The notes beneath the pieces are model-generated. The model saw nothing but the letters and a program-made list of their open reading frames with translations, was not told the DNA's origin and made no database searches. DNA of 64,000 bases from Aplectana chamaeleonis (taxonomy: Eukaryota; Nematoda; Chromadorea; Rhabditida; Cosmocercidae), in NCBI GenBank assembly GCA_029168955.1, contig JAPDOI010000968.1, positions 180,936 through 244,935 of the forward strand. Direction: 5' to 3'. Shown one piece after another: positions 11,160 through 22,500 of this stretch; within the stretch, counting starts at the first letter, position 1, and each line of letters opens with the position of its first letter. A program made the translations under genes and the position numbers.

Positions 11160-11320
11160 GCACTGTGATTTTGCCGCAGTAGCTCCGCAATAGTACCGCA
11201 ATCATTGCGACGCTATTGCGGTATTTGACACAAGTGCGAGCCCACTGCATCGTCATTGCGGTACGACTGCGGAACTATGGGGACTGCGGCACGATTGCGG
11301 TACTACAGCGGCCAGTTCTC
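11160..11320. repeat. GC-rich CCGCAATAGTAC repeat cluster
   Basis: Degenerate direct and inverted copies of (C)CGCAAT(A/C)(G/A)TAC, the same unit as the palindrome at 7458-7561. It includes the neighbouring phrase CAGTTCTCTCAGAG, the complement of CTGAGAGAACTG beside the first cluster. Confidence 0.6.
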
Positions 11321-11434
11321 TCAGAGTCTGCGTTTGCATCGTCGCTGGAGCGCCGCGTGCGAAAAATTATGCCGGCCGAGCTGCAGCTTGGCGCCTCCTA
11401 ATCTGTGCACTCCATCAAAAAGACCGAGTAATAT

Positions 11435-12745
11435 CTCACACACTCGCGGATGTCGGTGGCCGGTTGAGAGGAGTTGAGCAGGTAGTTTGCTGCCGCTCGA
11501 AACGAAAAAGGGGCGGGAAAGGCTCGAAAACTTCCCCCACTCAGGCAATCGCGGGGGTCGGTGGCAGGTTAAAACGCCCCTTTCCGAATGAAATTGATCC
11601 GCTGCGGCCGATCGGCGGAGGCTTCGGCATGACTCATAACTGCAGAAGTTTTCGTGGTGATGTCTCATATGTGGCGGAGTTTTCGGGGCGACGTGTTGCA
11701 GTGTCTGCACTGTTTTTCTCTGGTACTCTCTCGTGTAGAGCGCGGAATCGGTAGCCCACAATGTATACGCTGCACTGGAATGTGACGTGTTCGTGCATAT
11801 CACGGTTGACAGCTCGGGATATCGACGCTTTGGCGGGCGTCGGTGGCAGGTTGACCGGTCAATTGTGCTGTCTCTCAACCTGCCACCGACGCCCGCGACT
11901 GCAGGAGTGGTGGAGGGTGGTCGGTGAGAGGTGATTAGGCGGAGCTTTCGGTGTAAACGCGTGGGTGTGACGTCACACTGAGTGGTCGGTGGGAGGTGAT
12001 AAGGCAGAGCTTTCGGTGTGAACGGCTCAAGGATGACGTGGCATTGTAGGGTCGGTGGGAGGTTGACACGCGGAGTTTTCGGCATGAATGGGGGAGTTTT
12101 CGGGCCTTGCCCGCCCCTTTTTTCGTTTCGAGCGGGAGCACGCTACCTGTTCAACTCCTCTCAACCGGCCACCGACCCCCGCGAGTTTGTGAGCAGTCAT
12201 GCCGAAAACTCCGCGTGTCAACCTCCCACCGACCCTAAAATGCCACGCCACAGTTCATCCGTTAACACCGAAAGCTCTGCCTAATCACCTCCCACCGACC
12301 TCTCAATGTGACGTCACACCCAAGTGTTTACACCGAAAGTTTCGTCTTCTCACCTTCCACCGACCGCCACCTACCACCCCCGCAGTCGCGGGCGTCGTTT
12401 GCAGGTTGAGAGGCAGGATTGGTGGTTCAACGTGCTACCGACGCCTACCAGAGCGTCGATATCTCGAGCAGTGTCAGCAGAGATAAGCACAAACACCTCA
12501 CATTCCAGTGCAGCGTATACATTGTGGGCTACCATTTCCGCTCTCTACGCGAAAGAGCGTTGGAGAAAAACAGTGCGGACACTTCAACATGTTGCTTCGA
12601 AAACTCAGCCAGATACGAGACATAACCACGAAAACTTCGGCAGTTATAAGTCACGCCGAAACCTCCGCCGATCAGCCAGATTCGATCAATTTGATTGGGA
12701 AAGGGGCCTTTCAAACACCCACCGACCACCGCGATTTCCTGATAT
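11435..12745. mobile_element. large fold-back element, about 1.2 kb inverted repeat
   Basis: Left arm 11541 to about 12110 is mirrored by right arm 12150-12741. Paired blocks include CGGTGGCAGGTTAAAACGCC / GGCCTTTCAAACACCCACCG, the GTATACGCTGCACTGGAATG block and the GCGGAGTTTTCGGCATGA block. The arms are built of repeated CGGTGGGAGGTTGA units, and a smaller palindrome (11838-11905) sits in the left arm. A further copy of the central segment lies at 11440-11530. Long open frames here are by-products of the repeat. Confidence 0.8.
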
Positions 12746-13012
12746 ACCGTTACCCCCTATCATGTCCAAGCAGTGGGACATATCGGCTCAAATGGCGAGC
12801 CGCACAAAATCGATTTTTGTTTTTCATGTCCATGTTATCCACCAATTTAAAGAATGCTAGGTTTTCAACGGTGAACACCCGCCCCTTCTCGTCAAACGTA
12901 CTCTAAATATTGACGGTATCATCTGGACGCACTGGCCTATAAACATTGATCCGAAAATATTCGTGTAGAAAGGTTATTTATGATCCTACATATATATGCA
13001 CCTGACATTCGA

Positions 13013-13137
13013 CTCTGCTTGCCATAGCTTACAGTCGGCATGGATACTAATGATACCTTGCATTTCCTTGGAGGGAAAAATTGCACGTGAGAAAACGAAG
13101 AGATGATGACTATCGATCGGATTATTTCGCTCCCGAT
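13013..13137. repeat. left half of a palindromic element, split by hAT insertion
   Basis: CAGTCGGCATGGATACTAAT and following match the left arm of the palindromes at 903 and 4891. The remainder is at 15628-15735. The split is explained by the hAT insertion between 13138 and 15619. Confidence 0.6.
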
Positions 13138-14893
13138 CAGGGGTGTGGGGAAATTTTTTAAAAGTTTTCAGAAAACAGAAAACAGAAAGGCCTAAACGGC
13201 CAGAAGACAGAAACAGAAAAATTCTCAGGAAAGAATTTTGATTGCGTTTGAACTTTTTTTTCAGATGGAAAGAGAGTGTAATTCTGAACGTCCTTATCAT
13301 ACCTGTAATACAATACCTACGAGACTGCACAAATGACCAATAAGACGTTGATAGTAGCAAAGATATCCTCTGGTTCCGAGCCAAATTTACTATTTTTCCT
13401 TGAGCGCTGGTGAGGAGCGAGAGTAGAGACAGCGAGAATGTGTGGGAGAAGGAGACGCAGCATACGCGCGCAGACGCACGCGATGAACGAAAGTAAATTT
13501 CGCTCGTAAACAGAGGATACGTCAGTGACGTGTAGATCATTAATAAAGGCACACACACACTGAGTGTTAGCCGAAAAGTAGCCCACCAGGCTCCACGGGG
13601 ATTCCTGATGTGCTGTTTCTCAGATACTTCTTGGTCGTTTCTCGGATAACACGCGGATGAGATTATGTTAATTACGAAATAGCCTAGAAATAGACGAGCA
13701 ATAACCGAGCAATAACCAAGACGTGACAGGCACACTGACACGCGACGCGGCCTTCCCCGGCTCGCCGAGCAGCCACCAGGGCCTCCAGTGTTTGAGCGGG
13801 ACCAACTGGTGCTAGGCAGGGTGCAAGTACCACAAATTTGGGTGGTTGAACAGACGGCGGTGCTGACATCTGACTCATGCCTCAGGAATGCGTCGTGTAC
13901 ATATACACCCCGTTAAGAGCATTACTAGGCGGGCATTACTCGGCGAGCTTTATTTGGCGGCTATTTGTCGGCCATTTCGCGGCAACCAGCAACTTCCCGA
14001 CCGCGTAGCTAGATGCCTCACACGGAAACCAGAGATACCCAGGGTTTCGAAGGCATCTAGTCTAATTTTGACACGAGAATTTACGTAAATTACGGAAAGT
14101 TTAGCCTCAGTTGGTGATATTTAAGCTACAGCGGCAGCATATTCTACGTAAATTCTCGCTACAGCACCCGCATATTCCACGCTTATTCTCGTTACAGCAC
14201 TCGGTCGATCGACTCACCAAGTCCTGATCCGTACTAGAAAGGCGATCCCCGCTGCGATCGAGCGCATTGCCGTTTCTTCCCCTCGGCCTGCAGCATTTAA
14301 GCGGCCAAAATTATCCCTAACAAGGTCTTCCGGAGAGCGACACGGGGTCACCCTCTACGACCACCCACATAGTGTCCAGTTATCCGTGGGTTGATTGGGC
14401 CGAAACGGTATCCCTGCATTCCGCGTAGCCAGCGCTGGTTTAAGATTGCATTCCAACACAGGCTTTCGCTAAATCAGTAGATTCTCGCTACAAAATTACA
14501 GCGAGAATACACGGGTTTAGCGCAGGAGAGATCAATGTTTCAAATTTAGCCTTTGTTTTTACTTAGAATACGCAGAATTTGCACCTCGTAGCCTCGACTA
14601 GCCAAGAAACCATAATTTATCGGTACACGGAATGGGGTGGCGTTTCAGGCCGCGCCCTCGGAGGCATCTAGCTACCCGTTGGCAGAGTTGGCTATTGATG
14701 GTGTGAAACTTTCAGAGCAAGCCAGTACGTCAGCACAAAAGCGTTTGCATCCCAGGGCAGAAACCGGATTAAACCCTTCGTTGTCAGCAGCGACTGCTGC
14801 CGATACCGGATCCTGACAGCGAAGTGTTGAACTCGATGTCTAACCTTAGATGCAACCCCTATTGTGCCGAAGTACTTCCCTACGAGTACGTAA

Positions 14894-15425
14894 TCAGAGT
14901 TCGCGATAAAATTGATTGTTGAGTTCTCTTCATGAGAATGCAGGCCTGGCCATCACAAAAGTCAGAAAAAGTAAAAATGTAAGAAAAAAGTTGAAAAGGC
15001 TAATTTGTGATCGTGCGCCCCTACCCCCCTCCCCAACTAACAAGATTCTCCAAAATGCTGTTTTTTTCGTTCAACACGCTATCCATTCTATAGCGAAAGC
15101 GGTAAATGCCGCGGAATATCAGTAAAAAATATGAGGAATCAGATCTCTTGTATCGCTATCAAGCATCTGATTTCTCATTTTTCTACTGATAATACGAGAC
15201 ATTTTCCGCGCCGCAAAATTATTAATAGCGTGTAAGAGCAAGCCGAGAGACGGCAAAACATGCATTTATAGAATTATAATTAATTGTGCGCGGGCTGAAA
15301 ACCACCAACATCTTGTTCCTGAGCGTTTTTCCTTCGACTTTTCACCTATATTAATTTTTGTGATAACCAGATCTACCTTCTCATGAGTATGCAACAACAA
15401 CCGTTTTTATGGCGAACCCTACCCT
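14894..15425. mobile_element. TTAA-type MITE nested in the hAT element
   Basis: Starts CAGAGTTCGCGATAAAA, contains CTCTTCATGAGAATG and the complementary CTTCTCATGAGTATG near its ends, and finishes TGGCGAACCCTACCCTTA. It belongs to the 440-bp family but is enlarged by an internal palindrome. Confidence 0.6.
15108..15215. repeat. palindrome nested in MITE
   Basis: GCGGAATATCAGTAAAAAAT...GGAATCAGAT is mirrored by ATCTGATTTC...TTTTTCTACTGATAATAC...TTCCGCG. About 108 bp. Confidence 0.6.
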
Positions 15426-15627
15426 TAGCAGCAGTCACAAAATTAACACAACTCAAAGCAAGTCCTCGTAAACTACTAAATAAGCTGCACTGTTCCACTG
15501 AGCTGGTTTTCTTTGATTTTTTCTGATTTTTTTCTGATTTTCGCTGATTTTTTAGAAAACAGAAAACAGATACAGAATGGCCAAGACGGCCAGAAAACAG
15601 AAATTAGCCCACACCCCTGCTCCCGAT

Positions 15628-15735
15628 CGATGAGCGCGGCTTCCTACCTGATAGACACTGACGATAGGTGCACCAAGTTTACGTTAACCTTCAATGAAGA
15701 ACGAAAAGTAACACTGGAACTGATCCCGGCTGTAC
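15628..15735. repeat. right half of split palindromic element
   Basis: Carries ATAGGTGCACCAAGTTTACG, the right inner arm of the 4891-5035 type palindrome, then a GATCCCGGCTG end. Joins 13013-13137 across the hAT insertion. Confidence 0.55.
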
Positions 15736-16503
15736 ATTTGGTTTTGACAGATGGGCCATTTTCGAAACATTGATATTCAGATCCAGATCCGAACAGTGGT
15801 TTCATTTTCATTCTTTCTTTGTCAAACTCTAAACTAGCGAGAGAAGAAGACATATGTTCTAGGCTGCATTAAAGAGTGATTGCGGCGCCCGTTTCCTTGT
15901 CATCTTTCTCCACGACATTTTCAGAAAGGTTCAGAAATTTCTTTACCGTGCAGCCACTGACGAACCACAAAGTTTAGAGTCAAGTTTAGGACAGGTCAAT
16001 ACATCGATCATATATTAACGTTTAAGGCAGATTTCATTGCTGTGGCAGAATATTTCGAAAAACGTGTCCCAAAGGTGAGGCACGTGGTCATCCAAAGCGC
16101 TTGTCCCTCTAGGTGACACGAAATAAAAGGGTGGAATAAACTTTTTCAAAGTAGGTTTTTGTGAGCTATAACGAATCACCTTTGAGAAATGCAGTGTCCC
16201 GCTTAATCCTACACAATTCACAGCTTTTTCGTAAAGGACCTGCGTTTTGACTACGTGAACAATTTGTAAATCAGAAAAGAATTATAGGCAGGTTTCCACG
16301 GAAGCAAAACTACACGCGAACCTCGATATATCTCGCGATATCAACACTGAAATTATGTATACTGAAAATTTACAACAACACTACCAATACTGAAAATTTA
16401 CAACTGACTGCGCGCTCCACGGCCAATCCATTCAACGGATTTGAAAACCGGGGTTTTCATTATGAAGGAACTCATATAAAAGATTTTCAAGGTCACTAAT
16501 GTC
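15736..16503. other. 3' flank of the chemoreceptor gene
   Basis: No supported gene or repeat. A minus-strand open frame at 15644-15853 overlaps the split palindrome and is not credited. Confidence 0.4.
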
Positions 16504-19500
16504 TCAACACCAGTGATGTGACTTTGTTTCGGTACTGGTCCTCCTTCTACAATGGGAAAGAATTCTATCTTTCTGAAGAACCGACAAAAAACCGGGATCA
16601 TGACGTGGGTGCGCGGTGTGGACACGCGACCTATTAGATCTTAACCTGTAGCCTTCAACAAAGAGTTCGACTTTCAGTGCGAATCGTGGTGAAATTATCC
16701 AACTTACCGATGTCATTACTTTTATCTGTTTCGAGCGTTTCTTCTTTTCTGATTCTACGTGAAGTATCGTTGCTATAGGGAGTAAGAGAGACGTGAACGC
16801 GCTACTCTGCAAAAGATTTCGCTCCATTGGTGGAATTCATTGCATCGATTGCCTCAGACCACTCCAGATACTCCTTCTTTTGAATGCGATTTCACTCACG
16901 TAAAAGACCATTCGAAGTATGTGCAAGGTCGAGCTTACTGGTGCGATCTCTCTCAAGATAAGTAGCACTATGTTGTAGCTGATTTCGACAACTACGTAAG
17001 TCGCAGTAATCCAGCACAAGAACAACGATACATTTGCGTTTTCCTTAGATCGAAAACGTGAAGAGAGTACAAATCGGTACCTGCAATTACTAACACGGAA
17101 ATTATGAAAGGTCTTTTTGCCGTGTACACGACATTATCGCTGTCTTTCCCAGAGTATGATAGCAGTGGTTGCAGCGCATTCGAGCGATATTGGTTTCTTT
17201 CCCATATGCCTTCAAATTTGCGTGGTGCAACGTCGTTATGACAGCCTTCGTCAGCTCTAGCTGGTTTCTGCCTAAAGACGATTCGGAGGTAGTCTTTTGT
17301 TAATGAGTGCGTAGAATGTGCCTTCAATTTCACGCATCCTATTACATCAAACGGAACAGCGATCGACATTGGGCCAACCACTGACCATAGTACGATACCT
17401 GGCAATCAGGAAGCTATCAATGTTTTACTTAATAAATATCAGCGCCCGGACGTGGACTTCAGGATTCTTGGCCGAATGTTGACTGCGGCCTGATACCATT
17501 CGAGCAGTAAGATACGGCTCATTGCGCTGAAAATGACCATCCGTGCGGGATGGCAGGAGAGCTCGGACTTGACTACAATGATGTTGACCGGCAGCCGCAC
17601 GACGAAGCATACGACGAGCAGAAAAGCTTGATAGATGCGAGTGGCTTCGTCTCTCTGGCGTCTCCTGCGTCTCTGCCGCATTACGAAACGTTCTACCGTA
17701 CTAGCGTGCCGCCAGGCTCCAGCGCCTTTGCACCCTGTAGCCCTTCAATGAGGGATGGCGTCAGCAGTAAAGAAGTTGGGCGCATATCACTCTGATGAGT
17801 ATTGTATGGTGAAAATATGTGTCAGCTCAAACAGAGCTTAGAACTTAATCTGTACCCTCTATAAAACGTCGTAATTCACATCATTCGAGACGCGAGCGGT
17901 GCGCGGCACCTCGGCCTTCGTCTGTCCTACGCTCTCTCACTGTCTCTAACCTCCGCTCCGCACCAGTACGCCTAGGAACCAAGTGAATTTCACCGTTTTA
18001 TAGCCTGTACGTAGTTTAACCGCAGTGGCAGCGTTGGTATAGAGCGAGCATAGAGTGCAGAGTCCTGTAGCAGATATCCCCACACCGCCGATGAAGGAGC
18101 TTGGCGGACCTATACGCCGCGACAACATAATTAAAGGCAGTGTTCACGATAAAAAATGTGTTTCAGTTTCCACCAGGAATGGGCAGTGGAAGGGCAAACT
18201 GTAACGTTGACGTCGAAAAACGCATGAAAACGAGCCAGGAAGAGCCACAAAAGAGTCCGAAGTTGCAATTTCGAGCGCATTGTAAACCCCAAAAGCGCAT
18301 CACACGCCCACCGACGTGAACAAATGAATGCTCGAGATCGTGAGATGAGCGATGATTTCCAATCATTAACCCCGTTCTTCCCTTCATTCTCAACTTCTCT
18401 CTTTACTCAGGACAGCTCGCACCCATCGGCTGCAAATGACGGAAGTTACAAGCCTCGGACAACTCGTCCACCATGTTTCCTTAGCTCATATTTTGAGGGA
18501 CCATAACTCCCTTCCCAGAAGGTCTTGTACGATTTCAGAGACATCGTTGGAATCAGTATGGGGCCGTTTTCGAGAAAGGCGGAGAAACAGAAAAACGATT
18601 ATTATCGTGAACACTGCCTTTAAGGTTAAAGTGCAATGGAAGCACTGATATTGCAAAGGGAAACCTGGACATACAGATTAAGTGATCTCCTGCAGATAAT
18701 GTAGACAATTGCTATAGCGAAAATATTGATAATATTAACAGCAAGAATTATAGATAGTGTTATATTTAGCCTCTCCCATACATCTGTGGGATAAAACAGC
18801 GTATTTACTGGTGTGCACACAAATGTGTGAAATGGATTGTAGGTGAAGTAAACTTCGGGAAATGAGATCAATAACTAAAGACAGAACTGCTCAACTTGTC
18901 AGACAACAAAATTTCCGAATTCGCCAAATAATATGAATTGAATAAAACACCCACTGAGGCAGCTGCAAGTGATGATCCAAGTAGGTTCGAGCGCTTCCGA
19001 GTTGATGTTGAAATCTCGATAATGCTTCCTACGATAATAGTGACATGAAGGTTTTCTATAATATAGCCCAAGTGACCAGCTGTCAGTTGCTGGATTGTAT
19101 AGTACACCTTATTCCGTAAGAATCCGCAGGGGCTCTGATCAATTATTGGTCCCAAGTAGTGATAGAGCTATAACGATTGAATTTCAGAAGAGTATTCATC
19201 GAATCGATGTCTTCGAATGACACAAAATGGTAGTGGATGAGTGAAGTCTGTTTCACCTCGGTTTGAGAAGTTGATCACTTTGATATTTTTGGTACTGTTC
19301 TGTTTGTCGAAAATGAGGGAACTCTCACCTGTGCAACCAGTTCTACAGCCGAGTTCACTATGTTTGTAGCAAACAGCGCCATAAGCAGAATCTGAAACAA
19401 AGCTTTGCCTCGAATTTCACCTTGCTATCGTGCTAGGGTGACTGAACCTTCTACCAAGGACAGCGATTCTTAGATTTTGTGCTCTCCAAAGGGTTAGGAC

Positions 19501-22500
19501 CTGTACTGGTAAAAGGGCGGCGAACTCGGGCTGATGCACTCGATTCCCTACAACAATGTTTTGAGCGGTCAGCACCAATAACTAAGAAAGTACAGGGTGC
19601 TTTTTTAATGGTGGAAAGGTTTCCAATCTCATCCCGTCGGCATACGTGCGTGCGTAATCGACCTCTGTGATTTGTTCTCTCCTATGAACCTCTCTCTCAA
19701 GACGTACCAAGTTTTGTTGCATGAAATCGATTAAAATCAATGATGGGCAAACGCCAGAGGGGCTCTAAATTTGTGAGAAAAAAATCAACGCGTACTCAGA
19801 CATTCGCCGGGTCCGACCCCAGCTCGAACGGGGTCCATCCCCAGATTTCTGTCGGGTCGGACCCTTTAGCATTGTTCCTCCACGTAGTCTCAAGTGAGAA
19901 GACATGGGGGAGAATACATTTTATTTCTCCCCCACGTCGTCTCAGTTGGAAGAAGTGAGGGGCGAAAACGGAAAGGGGTTCGACCCGACATAAATCTGCG
20001 GTTGGACCCGTTGAGTTTCTGAGTAGTCATCCTCGATGATCTTTCCTACTCCCTGTATGCTGGCCTAGAGAACTTCTATTAGGGGATCATTCTGAAGCAG
20101 AAGGTGCCTGCTTGAAAACGCATCATAGCTGAAGAGACCCTCTGCTGAAAGAACGTGAGGACAGTGCTCTGTCAATTTCAGCGCACCAACATTTTCGTTA
20201 TTTGTTGCATTCCCTGGAGACATACAGGCGGCTAACTTCGGGGTCGACTGCGGAAAAAAATCTTCATCGAATTTTGTACTTCTCATTGATTTTTAAGAAA
20301 AGAGAAGGAAATTTTTTAAAGATAATTGATCGATGTTATCGATTTTTGAGGAGAAAACAGTAATCTGTGTACAGATCGATGGGAAACTTTCAGGGGCACC
20401 TATACTCCAAGTTTGACGCCTGTATGTCATCAGGTAAACGAAGACAAGTGGCACGAACTCAGCTATTCTGAGCACTGACCTGGCCTAAAAATGGATTTCA
20501 GCACTTTGCCCTCGCGTTCGCTCAATAGAGGGTCCATGGGTTTGAGCTCCGACACGTTTTCAAGCAGGCACACTCTGCTTCAAAATGACCCATTGGAGCA
20601 GTCCCTCACAGTCATATGAGGGAACGAGCCACAATTACCTGAGCCGACTCAAAGACGAGTTTCATTGTGAAAAATCTGGGACCCTCCAGGCTTTCGCTCA
20701 CAGTGTCTTCAAGGATCAAATTGCGCTTCGAAACTCTGCGCAGTTAGAGAGAGAGGTTCGATGAAAAGAACGGAATATACAGTGTATAGTTTTGTATACG
20801 AATGTGATTAGCGACGCACATAGAGTTCGCGCAGTAATTTTAGTCGCATGACTGGAGGAGAACTGCGACGGTAGATCAACCCGCGAGAATAGAAACCCCA
20901 CTCAATTGAGGCCGCCAACCCGGCACGGCCAGCCGCCTGGTCCATGTCTCAGACTAAATCGAAAATGGAAACCATATGTGGGCGCGGCTAGGATAGAAAT
21001 TTTTGCCACCTTTATTAGTAAAAAGACCCTGTAATATTAGAAGATCCAGTTATTTGCAACGGAATATACTTTGGTTAGAAGTACTTGTAGGAGTGTTCTG
21101 AGTGGTTTGTAGCTTCTTAAAGGCAGCTTTGTGTCGTGTTACGAAGAAGTTTGCTCAGCTAGGCTAAGGAATTTACTAGGAATCAGGCAGTTTCTAAAGT
21201 GCTTAGAAACAATTTCCGCTAAAGAGCTCGAAACCTTCTGCCTGAGACTATTTCGGGTCTTTCGATGAACGTTGACACATTTGAATGAAATTCCCTCACG
21301 GGGGCTCCATTCCGGTATAAATTGCTACCTTAAAGAAATTCTTAAACGCTTCAGTATGGGCGGCACCACGAACGCTGCTAAGAAGATTTGGAAGCCTCCC
21401 GTCCTATTCGGGCAGCGTCGAGCCAATGGACCACTTTGGAGCGCATGCTGTATACTGGTGTGTAACGGAAAAAATGCACTTTAAGCTCTACGCCTAGCGG
21501 CATTTTGTTCACTCAGTCGCGTTTGCTTCCATTTGTTGAGATGATCGCTATCGAGAGGAACGGGGTAGAAACTCTAATGCGCTCCGAGCCGGCGAATGAC
21601 GCATATTGGTCCTGCCGAGAGATGATCCACTCAGCGATTACACGCCGATATCGGTTTACGCCGGTGGGGTACGACATGTTCTTTGCCTAATTGGTGATGA
21701 CAACGATCCGGCGATGACAAGACTGGAGTCGCTCACAGCAGCTCTGAGACTGACCATATTTTTAGACACCATTACTGTGGCTTACTTACAGGCATTCCTT
21801 ACTATTACATTAGTAGCGTCCTCGATTTCTTTCTTTTGATTGACGTTTCGGTGGAGCAGCGGTATTATGACGCGGCGGATCAGAGTACCGCATTGTGAAT
21901 TGTTGAGGAGGTAGCCGGTGCAATTTACAGGCGTCGGCATCGCTTCATTCGTTAGCCTAGCGAGAGTGAGAAAGCAGCAATTGAAGGCAGTGTTCACGAT
22001 GAAAAAGTCGCCCGTTTTTTGGCGAAAACGTAAGCTTTGGGTCCCTCTATGAGAAGTGAGAGAGGAAGTTCGATAAAAAACGGCCGGGGGTGAGTGAAAC
22101 TCTCGTGAGCCAGCCAACCCATTGGGCCACCCCGCCCACGTCCTATAACAGTTGTCGGCGTCCGTTTTACCGTAGGAACAGGCACCGAATTTTTGAATAA
22201 TCTTCATCTCGAAAGCTTCTAACTTCCCAGCATGTACATTGACCTCTCTTATTTCTACAGATTATTTGGTACAGGAAAGAGAAAGCGAGGCCACTTACCT
22301 AAGGATTTTGGAGCTCGAAACAGGGATGTGCGGCGAACGATTTTGAGATTTCGGCAAACGGCAACCGGCAAAAAAAATCCTAAAAACGGCCGTCAAACAG
22401 CAAACGGCAAAAAAACCTCACCCCTCAGATTGCCCCAAAAATTATTCAGTTCTGCCGCTCTCTTTCTTCCTTCTTCCACAGTGTTATGTCAACATTCTAA

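Larger units (their letters stand above)
13138..15619. mobile_element. non-autonomous hAT-type DNA transposon with 8-bp TSD
   Basis: Terminal inverted repeats CAGGGGTGTGGG (13138) and CCCACACCCCTG (ending 15619) are flanked by an exact 8-bp duplication CTCCCGAT (13130-13137 and 15620-15627). TIR sequence and TSD length are both diagnostic of hAT elements. The subterminal GAAAACAGAAAACAGA...GGCCA block occurs in the same orientation at both ends. Length 2482 bp. No transposase frame was recognised, so it is non-autonomous. It contains a TTAA-family MITE (14894-15425) and TACAGCGAGAAT-type repeats (14050-14520). Confidence 0.85.

Noticed and set aside
11321..12085. 254-codon open frame on the minus strand
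   Set aside because: It lies wholly in the fold-back arms; proline- and histidine-rich translation follows the repeat units and mirrored frames occur on both strands.
12986..13741. 251-codon open frame on the minus strand
   Set aside because: Spans the palindrome half and the start of the hAT element; translation is low-complexity Ser/Leu/Phe/Arg with no domain.
17550..17795. 81-codon plus-strand frame, and the minus-strand hydrophobic frame over the same bases
   Set aside because: Inside the chemoreceptor intron; neither frame joins neighbouring exons in phase and no domain is visible.
21606..21839. Plus-strand frame reading SDYTPISVYAGG
   Set aside because: Composition looks coding, but there is no start, weak acceptor, no recognised family and no partner exon.
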